From the NCBI GenBank assembly GCA_016124855.1, contig WGMX01000016.1, positions 104,965-168,964 on the forward strand: a stretch of 64,000 bases of DNA, given 5' to 3'. This DNA is from Anaerolineaceae bacterium. GTDB taxonomy: Bacteria > Chloroflexota > Anaerolineae > Aggregatilineales > Phototrophicaceae. The stretch's first letter is position 1. Each line of letters begins with the position of its first letter. Positions 1 to 9,663 of this stretch are shown piece after piece. Made by a program: the position numbers and the translations under genes. The notes beneath the pieces are model-generated. The model was given only the letters and a program-made list of their open reading frames with translations. It was not told the origin of the DNA and did not search any database.

Positions 1-2
1 TT

Positions 3-344
3 GAGGAGCGGGTCAACCATACGCTCTGGAAAAATCGCCTGCAAGGGCTATCCATGACCTGCACCCAATATACGTCACCCATTAAGTTGGAAGGTATCTG
101 GAACGGGATGCCGGTCGAATTTGAATACCAACCCGGTAAGTGGTTTATCCTGCGCGCGGGGCGTGAGGTCAAAGAGCTAATCGGTGTACTGCGCCAAATC
201 CTGATGATTCGTCCGGCACTGGCATATACGGATGCTAACGGCATGTTCTGTGTCGAGTGGTATACCGACGGCGGCGCGGAACGCTTTCAGCGCATTCAGG
301 GTGACCCGGCCTTTCAAGGTGTACGCCGCTTACGCAAAGACTAA
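3..344 (+). CDS. Unknown protein, 5' end cut by window edge
   Basis: The frame is open from base 3 with no stop before the first ATG at 54, so this is probably the C-terminal part of a longer gene that begins outside the window; if it starts at 54 it is a 96-residue protein. No signal peptide, membrane segment or known motif is visible. It is a soluble, mixed-charge protein with several Trp and Tyr residues. No ribosome binding site stands out before the ATG at 54, which also favours a start upstream. A strong intrinsic terminator follows 33 bases after the stop. I do not recognise the family. Confidence 0.6.
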   Translation, partial: EERVNHTLWKNRLQGLSMTCTQYTSPIKLEGIWNGMPVEFEYQPGKWFILRAGREVKELIGVLRQILMIRPALAYTDANGMFCVEWYTDGGAERFQRIQGDPAFQGVRRLRKD

Positions 345-376
345 ATTCGACTGCGAGCCAGTATCAGCGTTTTATG

Positions 377-402
377 AGGCATGTCTATGACGTGCCTTTT
401 TT
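377..402 (+). terminator. Intrinsic terminator
   Basis: A 9-bp stem (AGGCATGTC / GACGTGCCT, one G-U pair) with loop TAT runs directly into TTTTTT. It ends the transcript of the partial gene upstream. Confidence 0.8.
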
Positions 403-507
403 GTTGTACATGCAACAATGCGTTTCCAAGGGTATTCTCATCTGCAAGGCTTGGATCGACGGCAGTTTAGGCATACTATTAAGGTGTTTTTCTAGAAGTA
501 GGCATAG

Positions 508-2478
508 ATGGTTATGAAAAAAATGCGGCGCGGTTTGCTAATAATCGCTCTTTTGGTGGCGGCTCTGGTTATCAACAGCATGGTATTGGCACATGCAAAT
601 CTGGTTCGGGCGGAACCAGCACCCAACAGCGTCTTGGATGCGGCTCCAGTTGAAATTCGAATGTGGTTCAGTGAACCTTTGGAACCCACTTTCAGCAAAA
701 TCAATCTGCGGGATAAAGAAGGCAATATCCTCAATACACCGGTCACGCAAATCGACCCTAACGATCCGACGCAGATGAGCATGGCTCCGGGCGCGATGCC
801 AGACGGTTTATATACTGTCGTGTGGCGGGCATTGTCGTCGGCTGATGGGCATCCAACACTGGGCAGCTATCCGATTGTGATTGGTGATGCTTCGCTTCTC
901 CAAAGCAGCAGTAAAAATCAGATTGATGAGTCTATTCGTCCCGACAGCGCTTTTATTCGCTGGGCGAATCTGGTGAGCTTAGCGTTAACCATGGGCGGCA
1001 TCAGCTTTTTGCTGTTCGTCTGGAAACCAGCTGCACCTGCTCCGACGCCAAGCATTCAACGGCGCATTTTGATACTGGTTTGGATCGGTTGGGTATTGAT
1101 CGGTGTGACTGGATTTCTACTGCTGGTCTTGCAATATTCGCTGGCGACGGGCAATCCATTGCTGGCTGGCGTCAATGGGGATTCGCTCAACAGCATCGTG
1201 GCTGACACGCGCTTCGGGCATCTGTGGCTGTCGCGGACAGCGATATGGGCAGGCTTAGGCGGCGCGCTGTGGTTCGCGACCAGTGATCAGTGGTTTTATC
1301 TGGTTTCGCTGGTTCTCGGCGGAATCATTCTGGCCATTAACAGCGCCTTCAGCCATGCAAACGGTGCTTATGATTTGACGGCTTCGGTGGCGGCTGACTG
1401 GTTACATCTGACAGCAACCGCGCTGTGGATTGGCGGCCTGATTCATTTCATCAGCATCATCGCGCCGGTTCGCAACACGTTTAAACCGGCTGCGCCCGTT
1501 CTTAGCAATCTTGTAGGACGCTTCTCGAATTTTGCACGGGTTTCGGTCGTCACGTTATTCATCACCGGTTTATACGGCGCATGGTTACAAGTGGGAACCG
1601 TCGAAGGCTTGCTTACAACGCCTTATGGACAAGCTCTGCTTATCAAACTCATATTGATTGTGCCGGTTATCGGATTAGCCTTCATCAATCTGGTATTCAC
1701 ACATCGTGGATTAGAAGCTGGTGACGAAAAATGGGCATTCCGTCTGCGCGGCCTACTCGGCACTGAAATCGTGCTGACATTAGCCATTCTCATGGCCGTC
1801 GGGGCAATGACTTCCATTAGCCCTGCCCGCACCACACTGGCACAGCGAGCCGCTAATCCTCAAGCCCCTACACCACAACCCATCAAGGATGTGAGTACGG
1901 TGAACGGGCTGCTGATTCAGTTTGATGCTACGCCGGGTTGGACAGGCATGAATACCTTCACGCTCAAGTTGGTGGATAGCAACGGCACACCGATTAATGA
2001 TGCCAAATTAATCAGAATGCGTTTTGAGAGCCAAACCCAAAACATCGGCGAAAGTGAACTCCGACCAGAACGCATCGCTGAGGGCGTTTATCGGGTTTCG
2101 GGCGCAAACTTAAGCGCCCCCGGCGAATGGAGGATACGCATCACCATCCAGCGACCGAACCAATACGATACGCTGGTGGATTTCAATCCAAACGTGCCGG
2201 ATGCACCGCCGACTCAAACGCCAGTTCCGGTTCCCGAACCCAATACCCCGATGCCTAACCGAGAGTTGGTGCTGCTGCTCACGGGTATTGTCGCCTTAGG
2301 TGTCGGCGGTTATTTCCTCGGTGAGAATCGCGCACGATTGCTGCAATCGTCGTCACTGTTGGCGATGGCCTTGCTGCTGGTCGGTGGTATTTTCTTGTTC
2401 AGCGCCATACAAGGTGTTCCAACAACCAATGACAACGTTGCAGCAGCGGCCTCCACAGTGACTGAAACACCACCCTAG
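508..2478 (+). CDS. CopC-CopD fusion, copper resistance/import protein
   Basis: Membrane protein joining a periplasmic-type CopC copper-binding domain to a CopD membrane domain, the arrangement seen in YcnJ-like copper proteins. Residues 1-28 form a signal peptide; cleavage after LA would expose His29 as the mature N-terminus, the first Cu(II) ligand of CopC proteins. The second typical His lies in DGHPT (about residue 115). Residues about 150-440 hold about eight hydrophobic segments with conserved His, as in CopD. Residues about 455-560 look like an extracytoplasmic beta domain of FixH/YtkA type, followed by a Pro-rich stretch and two last hydrophobic segments. The start at 508 is the first of several ATGs; 514 is an alternative. 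A possible promoter TTGGAT-N17-TACTAT lies at 451-479. Whether it imports or detoxifies copper cannot be read from sequence. Confidence 0.85.
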   Translation: MVMKKMRRGLLIIALLVAALVINSMVLAHANLVRAEPAPNSVLDAAPVEIRMWFSEPLEPTFSKINLRDKEGNILNTPVTQIDPNDPTQMSMAPGAMPDGLYTVVWRALSSADGHPTLGSYPIVIGDASLLQSSSKNQIDESIRPDSAFIRWANLVSLALTMGGISFLLFVWKPAAPAPTPSIQRRILILVWIGWVLIGVTGFLLLVLQYSLATGNPLLAGVNGDSLNSIVADTRFGHLWLSRTAIWAGLGGALWFATSDQWFYLVSLVLGGIILAINSAFSHANGAYDLTASVAADWLHLTATALWIGGLIHFISIIAPVRNTFKPAAPVLSNLVGRFSNFARVSVVTLFITGLYGAWLQVGTVEGLLTTPYGQALLIKLILIVPVIGLAFINLVFTHRGLEAGDEKWAFRLRGLLGTEIVLTLAILMAVGAMTSISPARTTLAQRAANPQAPTPQPIKDVSTVNGLLIQFDATPGWTGMNTFTLKLVDSNGTPINDAKLIRMRFESQTQNIGESELRPERIAEGVYRVSGANLSAPGEWRIRITIQRPNQYDTLVDFNPNVPDAPPTQTPVPVPEPNTPMPNRELVLLLTGIVALGVGGYFLGENRARLLQSSSLLAMALLLVGGIFLFSAIQGVPTTNDNVAAAASTVTETPP

Positions 2479-2492
2479 TGTAAATCATTTAT

Positions 2493-2531
2493 GCGGATAA
2501 GTTTCCTAGATTTCATGGGGAACTTACCCGC
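2493..2531 (+). terminator. Stem-loop after the copCD fusion gene
   Basis: Imperfect 14-bp inverted repeat (GCGGATAAGTTTCC at 2493-2506 against GGGGAACTTACCCGC at 2517-2531), pairing with some G-U. There is no T-run after it, so it may end or only stabilise the transcript. Confidence 0.45.
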
Positions 2532-2649
2532 ATTGCAGGTGTGAGCTGTACATAAACAGAACGCAAGCGCTCATGCTGGACAGGTTTCCGCCCAACCGCT
2601 AGACTCAACGGCGAACTATGAACGCTTCACATTGGATTTCAGACTACTT

Positions 2650-3828
2650 ATGAATCACCGCCGACTTTTTGTGGCTGCGGGTATATTCCACCCTGAATCC
2701 GGTGGGCCTGCAACGTATCTCTATGAAATTCTGCCCGAACTGCAAAAGCGGGGTTGGGAGCCGCGTGTTGTGACTTATGGAGCGGGTGATACCTCCGTGT
2801 ATCCTTATCCGGTGACAAGAATCCCACGACGAGCGCTGCCGATTCGTTTGGCACACTATGGGCTGACGGCGTTTCCTCTGCTGCGTTGGGCAGATTTGGT
2901 TTATGTGCATACGCTGGATTTACCGTTGATGGGCGGCAAAGCGAAGCGTGTGGTGAAGATGGTCGGCGATCAAGCATGGGAACGGGCCATACGCAAAGGG
3001 TGGATTCCTGCTATGGAGGACATTGATCGTTTTCAGACCCAAGATTACAACAGCGTCGTGAGCGCCCAAAAAGCGGCACGTGCCAAACAAATGCAAGCGA
3101 TGGACGGGGTAATCGTTCCCAGCCAATACCTTAAGCGCATGGTCGAGGGTTGGGGAGTAGATGAGGCGAAAATTAATGTGGTTTATAACGCATTACCACC
3201 ATCAGAACCTCACCCCCTAGCCCCCTCTCCGCTTACAGAGAGGGGAAATAAAGTAGAGCTTGTACTCAGCCAAGCCGAGGCACGAAAACAGCTTAACCTG
3301 CCCGACGCTCCCACAATAGTAACGGCTGCACGGCTTACCGCTTGGAAAGGCGTTGACCATCTGATTACTGCGCTGGGACGCATCCCTGATGTGCGTTTGA
3401 TGGTGGCAGGCGAAGGTGAACTGCTGGAGTCACTCAAAGCACAAGCAGCAGCCAATGGCGTTAGTGATCGGGTGAGTTTTCTCGGTAAAATCAGCCGGGA
3501 TAAGCTGGCGGTTTACATGAAAGCGGCTGATTATTTGGCGTTGTATTCAGGTTACGAGGGGTTATCCCATACCCTACTGGAAAGCTTGTTAGCGGGAACG
3601 CCGGTCATCGCCAGCGACAAAGGCGGTAATCCAGAAGTCGTCAGGCACAACGTCAATGGACTGCTTGTGCCTTATGTGGACGTAGAGGCTTTAACAGCGT
3701 CTCTTGAAGCGGCGTTTCGTCCCGGTGAACGCGAACGTTTAGCGGCTAACAGTCAAACCGGTATGGAACGCTTTCAGTTTGCAACAATGGTGAAACACAC
3801 CTCCGATGTGCTGGAAAGTTATCTATAA
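2650..3828 (+). CDS. Glycosyltransferase family 4 (GT-B fold)
   Basis: Cytoplasmic sugar transferase of the GT4 type, probably for an exopolysaccharide or glycolipid; donor and acceptor are not deducible. The N-terminal half carries the usual start (FVAAGIFHPESGGPATY) with the GG loop that binds the donor phosphate. The C-terminal half has the GT4 signature: AARLTAWKGVDHLI, then FLGKI, then an ExxxxxxxE-like segment around GYEGLSHTLLESLLAGTPVIAS. The ATG at 2650 gives a normal GT4 N-terminus; the frame is open back to a TTG at 2632. Residues about 187-202 (PHPLAPSPLTERGN) do not belong to the family: they are translated from a dispersed palindromic DNA repeat inserted in frame in the linker between the two domains. 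Confidence 0.9.
   Translation: MNHRRLFVAAGIFHPESGGPATYLYEILPELQKRGWEPRVVTYGAGDTSVYPYPVTRIPRRALPIRLAHYGLTAFPLLRWADLVYVHTLDLPLMGGKAKRVVKMVGDQAWERAIRKGWIPAMEDIDRFQTQDYNSVVSAQKAARAKQMQAMDGVIVPSQYLKRMVEGWGVDEAKINVVYNALPPSEPHPLAPSPLTERGNKVELVLSQAEARKQLNLPDAPTIVTAARLTAWKGVDHLITALGRIPDVRLMVAGEGELLESLKAQAAANGVSDRVSFLGKISRDKLAVYMKAADYLALYSGYEGLSHTLLESLLAGTPVIASDKGGNPEVVRHNVNGLLVPYVDVEALTASLEAAFRPGERERLAANSQTGMERFQFATMVKHTSDVLESYL
3208..3250 (+). repeat. Dispersed palindromic repeat inside a coding region
   Basis: The segment reads CCTCACCCCCTAGCCCCC then TCTCCGCTTACAGAGAGGGG, a GC-rich element that folds on itself through CCCCTCTC / GAGAGGGG. A second copy with the same CCCCTAGCCCCCT core lies at 21467-21512 after the first clpC gene. 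Here the copy is a multiple of three in effect and is translated without a stop inside the glycosyltransferase. Confidence 0.8.
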
Positions 3829-3948
3829 CAACGAATAAAAATCAACTTACGCCGCGTCAATGATTAAGCGAGCTATCTATGATAGAGTCAAGCTGATAAT
3901 TTAAGCGAATCCTCTCTCTCTAAAACTCTTAATTTAAGGAGACATTCC

Positions 3949-4470
3949 ATGCTCAGTGAAAAAATGCAAGCTGCGCTCAACGCGCAAATTAACGCCGAAC
4001 TTCATTCGTCGTATCTTTATCTGGCAATGGCGGCCTATTTCGAGTCACAGAACTTGTTAGGCTTTGCCAATTGGATGCATAAGCAAGCCGAAGAAGAAAA
4101 TACGCACGGGATGAAGTTTTATCACTACATCAATGACCGGCGCGGACGCGTGACCTTAACCGCAATCGAAGGCCCTAAAACCGAGTGGAAATCGCCCTTG
4201 GCAGTATTTGAGGATTCGCTCAAGCATGAACAGAAAGTTACCGGACTCATCAACAAACTGATGGACTTGGCGATCTCTGAGAGCGATCACGCGACAATTA
4301 GTTTCCTCAAGTGGTTTGTCGACGAACAGGTCGAAGAAGAAGCCAATGTAGACGCGGTGATTCAGGATTTGAAACGGATTGGTGACGCGCCACAGGGTTT
4401 GTTCATCCTTGACCGTGAACTCGCAGGGCGTAAAGGTGAAACCGAGACTGAAGGCGCAGACGCGACTTAA
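3949..4470 (+). CDS. ftn: Bacterial non-haem ferritin
   Basis: Iron-storage protein that oxidises Fe(II) and stores it as mineral in a 24-mer cage in the cytoplasm. At 173 residues it has normal length. The ferroxidase residues fall exactly at the expected positions: Glu17, Glu50, His53 (EEENTH), Glu94, Gln127 and Glu130. It has no haem-binding Met of bacterioferritin. A strong AAGGAG ribosome site stands 7 bases before the ATG. It is a single gene with a terminator-like hairpin after it, convergent with the acyl-CoA synthetase gene. Confidence 0.95.
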   Translation: MLSEKMQAALNAQINAELHSSYLYLAMAAYFESQNLLGFANWMHKQAEEENTHGMKFYHYINDRRGRVTLTAIEGPKTEWKSPLAVFEDSLKHEQKVTGLINKLMDLAISESDHATISFLKWFVDEQVEEEANVDAVIQDLKRIGDAPQGLFILDRELAGRKGETETEGADAT

Positions 4471-4483
4471 GTTATAAATGTAC

Positions 4484-4514
4484 ATGAGGGTGGAGTATTA
4501 ATCTCCACCCTCAT
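4484..4514. terminator. Bidirectional hairpin between ftn and the acyl-CoA synthetase gene
   Basis: Perfect 12-bp stem ATGAGGGTGGAG / CTCCACCCTCAT with a 7-base loop, lying between two convergent genes. No long T-run is present on either side. Confidence 0.7.
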
Positions 4515-4523
4515 AATCAAAAC

Positions 4524-7253
4524 TTACAGAACCAGTTCAACCCGCATCACGCCATCTTTTTCCTGCCCGATGAGTTTGAAACCCTGCCGTTCGGTGACAC
4601 GCAGCATATTGGTGTTGTCGCCGAGGATGTTGCCGTAGATGTGCTTGACACCTTCCTGTTTGCCGATGTCCACCAAACGCCGCAGCATCTCCGAGCCCAA
4701 GCCATAACCTTGATAAGCATCACTGACTAAGATGGTAAACTCGGCATCTTCACCCCCGTAGAGTTTAATCAAACGTCCGGCGGCGATAATTTCTTTACTG
4801 CCCCGCCGTCCTTGAATTTCGGCAACCAACGCCATTTCGTGGTCATAATCAATGAACGAAATGCGCGACAGCCGTTCGTGTTCGGTACGTTGACTCAGTG
4901 CCATTGGATAGAAGTAGCGCAGCATGACGCTACGCTCACTTAAGGTTTCGTGGAAAGCTGCCATCAACGGTTCGTCTTCCGGTCGGATGGGACGAATGGT
5001 CGCTTCAGTGCCATTTTTCATCGTCCAACGTTCAACGTACTGTGTCGGATAAGGACGAATCGCCAGTTTAGGCAGTTGATCTTCGGTCACATCTCGATCA
5101 TACAGTACGACACGAGCATCAAGCGCTAAGATATGATCTGACGAAACGACCAACGGATTAATGTCGATTTCCTTAATCCAACGCTGCTCGGTGACGAGTT
5201 GGCTGAATCGTACCAACAACTGCTCCAGCGCATCCATATCCACTGACTTACGTCCACGTACACCTTTGAGCGCTTTGTAGATGGTGGTTTGTTCCATCAT
5301 GCGCCGTGCCAATGTGGTATTCAGCGGTGGTAATCCTAAAGCACGGTCTTTAAAGACTTCCACCAGAACACCGCCCATACCAAACAACAGCACCGGGCCA
5401 AACTGAGGATCAGGACTTGCACCGACAATGAGTTCATAGCCATCGAGTTTAATCATGGGCTGCACCGACACACCCATGAAATCGGCTGCGCTGGCCTTCT
5501 CGCTGACCGAGCGGTAAATCTCTTCGAAGGCTGTACGCACCGCACCAGCATCACTCAAGTTCAGCTTAACCCCACCGACATCGCTCTTGTGCGTGATGGT
5601 TTCGGAGTTGAGTTTTAGCACGACCGGATAACCGACTTCTTCAGCAGCGGTTACGGCTTCCTCGACTGTTGGGGCGATATACATGGGTATGGTCGGGATG
5701 TCGTAAGCAGCTAAGACCTGTTTCGACTCGGTTTCGGTCAAAATAGTTCGACCACTCTGGCGAGTCTGGTGGATCATGGCTTCGACTTTGGCTAAGTTAC
5801 TGGCCTGTTCGGAGGATGCTTTGGGCATCACGGGCGTTTCGTAAATACCACGCAGGTTGAGGGCATAACGCCACATGTAGTTGAACAATTGGACAGCGGT
5901 ATCCGGATACGGCAGCGTGGGAATATTGGCCTTGTTGAGTAGGGCTTCCCCTTCCGCAACGACCTGCCCACCCATCCAACTGGCGAGTACAGGCTTGCCT
6001 TCAATATGGGCATAAGGTTTGAGTAAGTTGGCGGTTTCGGTTGGGTCGGTCATGGCCTGTGGGGTCAAAATTACCAGTAAGCCATCGCTATTTTCGTCCT
6101 GTGCGGCGATGTCCAAAGCCTTCGCATACTTATCCGGGCCAGCGTCACCCAGCACATCAATCGGATTACCATGACTCCATGCGGGCGGCAAGAAACTGCT
6201 CAATTTTTCAATGGTTTGAGGAGTAATATCCGCCAATTCGCCGCCACCCCGAATGAGCGCATCAGTCGCCAGCACACCGGGGCCACCGGCATTCGTCAAA
6301 ATCGTCAAACGCTTGCCGCGTGGACGTGGCTGCTTGGCTAAGGCTTCGACGGTATAAAAAATGTCGCTGATTTTATCGACGCGCAGCACACCCGCCCGAC
6401 GGAAGGCCATATCCAAGACATCGTCGCTGCCCGCCAGCGAACCGGTATGGGATGCCGCCGCATGAGCCGCCGCTTCGGTACGTCCGGCTTTAATGACGAT
6501 GATCGGTTTATCACGCGCTACTTCCCGCGCGGCACTAAGGAATGAACGGGCATCACCGACGGTTTCCATATAGACGACGATGCTGGTGGTTTGGGGATCG
6601 TCACCGAGATAGCTAATCAGATCACCCCAATTGACATCCAACATCGAACCGATGGAGATAAAGGAACTGAAACCGACATTTTCCTTAAAGCTCCAATCGA
6701 GAACTGAGGTGAGCAAAGCGCCGCTCTGGCTGATGAAACCGACGTTGCCCGGTCGGGCCATTGCTCCGGCGAAGGTGGCGTTCAAGCCGCGATGAGGCAT
6801 CATGACACCCAAGCAGTTCGGGCCAACGATACGCATCTTGCCTTTGGCGGTGGCAAGGATTTGTTGTTCCAGCGCGACACCTTCCGGCCCGATTTCCTTG
6901 AAGCCTGCCGAGATAATAATTGCGCCCCGAATACCCAAATCCACACAGTCTTGAATCAAGGACGGCACACTTTTAGAGGGAGTCACGATAACGGCTAAAT
7001 CCACTTGATCAGGCACATCTCGAATGGACGGATAGGCCTTTACGCCAAGAACGGACGGGCGCTTTGGGTTAACCGGGAACACGGCTCCACCAAAGGGGTT
7101 AGTGATCAGATTCCACATGATAGTACGACCAACACTGTTGGTATTTTCAGTCGCACCAATAACGGCCACATTTTTTGGCGCGAAAATTGCATCCAAGCTT
7201 TGGAACTGCTGCCGAACTTCATCCTGCGTAACACCGGGTATGTGGGTAGACAT
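4524..7253 (-). CDS. NDP-forming acyl-CoA synthetase fused to GNAT acetyltransferase (Pat-like)
   Basis: About 909 residues. Order of domains: CoA-binding Rossmann domain (AVIGAT, about 30-150), succinyl-CoA-ligase-like domains (about 150-470), ATP-grasp ([10 protein letters not shown] then THKSDVGG, about 530-720), and a C-terminal GNAT domain (about 750-905, with [14 protein letters not shown] as acetyl-CoA loop). This is the layout of protein lysine acetyltransferase Pat/YfiQ. The sequence keeps the SHTGSLAG motif whose His (about residue 269) is phosphorylated in true ADP-forming acetyl-CoA synthetases. The start chosen is the ATG at 7253, because GGAG lies 9 bases before it; the frame extends to 7277. 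It could be an active acyl-CoA synthetase, an acetyltransferase, or both. Confidence 0.88.
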   Translation of the reverse strand: MSTHIPGVTQDEVRQQFQSLDAIFAPKNVAVIGATENTNSVGRTIMWNLITNPFGGAVFPVNPKRPSVLGVKAYPSIRDVPDQVDLAVIVTPSKSVPSLIQDCVDLGIRGAIIISAGFKEIGPEGVALEQQILATAKGKMRIVGPNCLGVMMPHRGLNATFAGAMARPGNVGFISQSGALLTSVLDWSFKENVGFSSFISIGSMLDVNWGDLISYLGDDPQTTSIVVYMETVGDARSFLSAAREVARDKPIIVIKAGRTEAAAHAAASHTGSLAGSDDVLDMAFRRAGVLRVDKISDIFYTVEALAKQPRPRGKRLTILTNAGGPGVLATDALIRGGGELADITPQTIEKLSSFLPPAWSHGNPIDVLGDAGPDKYAKALDIAAQDENSDGLLVILTPQAMTDPTETANLLKPYAHIEGKPVLASWMGGQVVAEGEALLNKANIPTLPYPDTAVQLFNYMWRYALNLRGIYETPVMPKASSEQASNLAKVEAMIHQTRQSGRTILTETESKQVLAAYDIPTIPMYIAPTVEEAVTAAEEVGYPVVLKLNSETITHKSDVGGVKLNLSDAGAVRTAFEEIYRSVSEKASAADFMGVSVQPMIKLDGYELIVGASPDPQFGPVLLFGMGGVLVEVFKDRALGLPPLNTTLARRMMEQTTIYKALKGVRGRKSVDMDALEQLLVRFSQLVTEQRWIKEIDINPLVVSSDHILALDARVVLYDRDVTEDQLPKLAIRPYPTQYVERWTMKNGTEATIRPIRPEDEPLMAAFHETLSERSVMLRYFYPMALSQRTEHERLSRISFIDYDHEMALVAEIQGRRGSKEIIAAGRLIKLYGGEDAEFTILVSDAYQGYGLGSEMLRRLVDIGKQEGVKHIYGNILGDNTNMLRVTERQGFKLIGQEKDGVMRVELVL

Positions 7254-7405
7254 GCACGAGCCTCCGTTGCTCATCATTTATCAAAGTGACTTCAGTTTAC
7301 CTTATTTCAGCCAACAGAGGATAAAAAGTGCGTTAAATCACGACTTTAACAGTCGTTTCTCGTATAGATAGATATGTTGATTTGATTAAGTGAAAGTTGA
7401 ACATC

Positions 7406-8275
7406 ATGCAGAGAGCAACCGTTATGAAGGTTATACCGCTTGCCGGTGTATTCATCCTATCCACCTTATTGAGCGCTTGCGGCTCAGGAGGAACTATTCT
7501 GGGCGTTACACAAGGATCAGGCACTATCAAAACCGAAACACGCCAAGTCAGCGGTATTACAGCCGTGGAGTTGGATACATCCGGTGATTTAAGTGTATCT
7601 CAAGGGGATGTTGAGTCGCTGACCATTGAAACCGACGATAACATTTTGCCGCTGTTAACCAGTGATGTAATTGACGGTGTTCTGAAGTTGGCCACCAAAC
7701 CGGGCAGTGGACTGACACCGAGCAAGTCGATCAAATACACGTTGATGGTAAAAAACATAGCTTCCTTGATAGACAACGGTTCGGGGACAATTACGGCTGG
7801 TGATCTAAACCTGTCTAACCCGCTCGGTGTATTCTCGGACGGGTCAGGTAATATTTCACTTGCTAATGTTCAATGTCAGACCGCAACTGTTAGCCTTTCC
7901 GGTTCGGGGAACGTGAATATTGCCTCTCTGAAATGCGACAGTGCGGCTACCAGTATCGATGGCTCAGGAGGTGCTTCGATTTCAAGTATTGATACTCCGA
8001 TTTTTTCTGCCAAATTGAGTGGGAATGGAGCGTTAACGGTCGCGGGCACAACCACTGATCAAACCATCAACATTTCAGGTTCTGGCAGCTTTGATGGCGA
8101 AAAACTGACGAGTAAAACAGCAGTGGTGGTAACAGATGGTTCTGGCGGAGCAATTGTGCAAGTCAGTGACACCTTGAATGCAACTATTCACGGCAGTGGT
8201 GACATAACATATGTTGGTCATCCGACCGTCACCCAAACAGATGATGGATCAGGAAAGATCATACAGAAATCATAG
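7406..8275 (+). CDS. Lipoprotein with DUF2807 (adhesin head GIN-like) beta-repeat domain
   Basis: Predicted surface or membrane lipoprotein of about 289 residues. A signal peptide ends in a lipobox LLSAC, after which Cys would be lipidated. The rest is a repeated beta-structure rich in SGSG and DGSG turns, typical of the DUF2807 family, which is thought to form a right-handed parallel beta-fold with no proven biochemical function. Starts are possible at 7397 (TTG), 7406 or 7424; the ATG at 7424 has AGAG upstream and gives the shortest signal peptide. The gene stands alone and ends in a strong hairpin shared with the convergent TIR gene. Confidence 0.8.
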   Translation: MQRATVMKVIPLAGVFILSTLLSACGSGGTILGVTQGSGTIKTETRQVSGITAVELDTSGDLSVSQGDVESLTIETDDNILPLLTSDVIDGVLKLATKPGSGLTPSKSIKYTLMVKNIASLIDNGSGTITAGDLNLSNPLGVFSDGSGNISLANVQCQTATVSLSGSGNVNIASLKCDSAATSIDGSGGASISSIDTPIFSAKLSGNGALTVAGTTTDQTINISGSGSFDGEKLTSKTAVVVTDGSGGAIVQVSDTLNATIHGSGDITYVGHPTVTQTDDGSGKIIQKS

Positions 8276-8288
8276 TCGTTTCGTCTCT

Positions 8289-8316
8289 ATAGGGCTTGCT
8301 GACGGCAAGCCCCTAT
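8289..8316. terminator. Convergent terminator hairpin
   Basis: GGGCTTGC / GCAAGCCC stem extended by ATA/TAT ends, lying between convergent genes. Its core TTGCTGACGGCAA is nearly the same as that of the hairpin after etfA (63273-63293). Confidence 0.7.
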
Positions 8317-8334
8317 TTACATATGACAACGCAA

Positions 8335-9561
8335 CTATCGTGCTGAACGCAAGCGACCAATAATATGGGTAGCCAACACTAACATTGGTTCAGTCCACGA
8401 ATATTCTGCACCTACATTATCTAGTTTATTCTTCCAGCGGCGATTGAGTTGTACCGCTTTCCGATACTGCTCGACCGCCTCCGCCGGACGCTTAAGCTGC
8501 TCTAGAGACACTGCGTGACCCGCAAAGACATAATCGTCAGCATCCTCATTATCGGTAGCCAGTTTCCACGCGGACTCGGCCTCTTCATAACGTCCCATTT
8601 GGAACAAGACGAAAGCGCGATTGTTGTGGCCGAGAAAATCTTCAGGAGCTAAGGCTGAGTACGTCTCAAAATCTTTGAGCGCCTCTTCGATTTTCCCTTG
8701 ATGATAAAACAACATACCGCGGCTGACATGCGGGAAAGCATGTTCAGGATCAAGCCGAATCGATTCGTTAAAGTCGGCCAGTGCTTCGTCGTTGCGTTCC
8801 AAATCGCGGTATAAATTCGCACGGATATTATAGGCTTTGCCATTTTCCGGTTCGAGGCGAATAACGGCGTCATAATCCGCCAGCGCTTCGTCAAACTTTT
8901 GCAGTGCCGAGTAAGCATCGCCCCGCGCGGCATAAATCATAGCATTTTCGGGAAGCTGCTTTACCAACTCATTCAGCTTAATAATGGCTTTATCCCATTT
9001 GCCAACTGTCAACAGTTCATTGGCTTGAGCTGCCAATGTCTGAAGCTCGGCAGACACACCGTCTTTTAGTTCCACCTGCTGCACCGTATCTTCATCAAAT
9101 CCGGATTCGTCCTCAGCGGCTGATGTTGGCTGACCAAGATGAGCGGGTTTGCGCTCGCTTTTTGCAGCTGCTGTCTCGGCGAGTTTTGCGAGTTCGGCGA
9201 CCAAGCTTGAGGTTGAGTCGGCGTCGATAGCAACTGTGCAGTCGGTTACTGAATAAGACTTTAAGTCTGATGGGATTTGCGATTCAGCGTTTTTGTCGAT
9301 GAGGATCAAAGAAATCGGCATTTTGGCCTTTTTAGCAGTGCGATATTCGCGCTTGCACCATTCGGATTTGAGCGCATCACGACTTACGACGAACACCAGT
9401 GCATCGCAGTCATAAATTTGATCTTTCAGTTCTTTTTCCCAACGCTGACCGGGCGTAAGGGTATGCTCAACCCATGCTTCATGTCCGGCTTCATTCAGTA
9501 GAGCAGCCAGTTCGTCAGCGCGGGCACGGTCATTTGGGGCGTAACTGATAAACAATTTCAT
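8335..9561 (-). CDS. TIR-domain protein with TPR repeats
   Basis: 408 residues. Residues 1-130 form a TIR-like domain: MKLFISYAPND start, VFVVS strand, then SEWCKREY, in which Glu72 is at the place of the catalytic Glu of NAD-cleaving TIR domains. Residues about 130-175 are a charged linker. Residues about 175-395 are tetratricopeptide repeats (for example DEALADYDAVIRLEPENGKAYNIRANLY), which normally bind a partner protein. No signal peptide or membrane segment is seen, so it is cytoplasmic. Such proteins can be NADase effectors in defence or cell-death circuits, or signalling scaffolds. No classical defence genes flank it: the neighbours are a lipoprotein and a PerM-type transporter. Confidence 0.85.
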   Translation of the reverse strand: MKLFISYAPNDRARADELAALLNEAGHEAWVEHTLTPGQRWEKELKDQIYDCDALVFVVSRDALKSEWCKREYRTAKKAKMPISLILIDKNAESQIPSDLKSYSVTDCTVAIDADSTSSLVAELAKLAETAAAKSERKPAHLGQPTSAAEDESGFDEDTVQQVELKDGVSAELQTLAAQANELLTVGKWDKAIIKLNELVKQLPENAMIYAARGDAYSALQKFDEALADYDAVIRLEPENGKAYNIRANLYRDLERNDEALADFNESIRLDPEHAFPHVSRGMLFYHQGKIEEALKDFETYSALAPEDFLGHNNRAFVLFQMGRYEEAESAWKLATDNEDADDYVFAGHAVSLEQLKRPAEAVEQYRKAVQLNRRWKNKLDNVGAEYSWTEPMLVLATHIIGRLRSAR

Positions 9562-9663
9562 AGCAGTTCCTACATACGTGACTAGACAATATTAAGAAAG
9601 GTCTATTCTAGCTGAAAGTCAGCAGACGGGTAGCTTATCTTTATTTGAGGGGCAATGCAGTCT

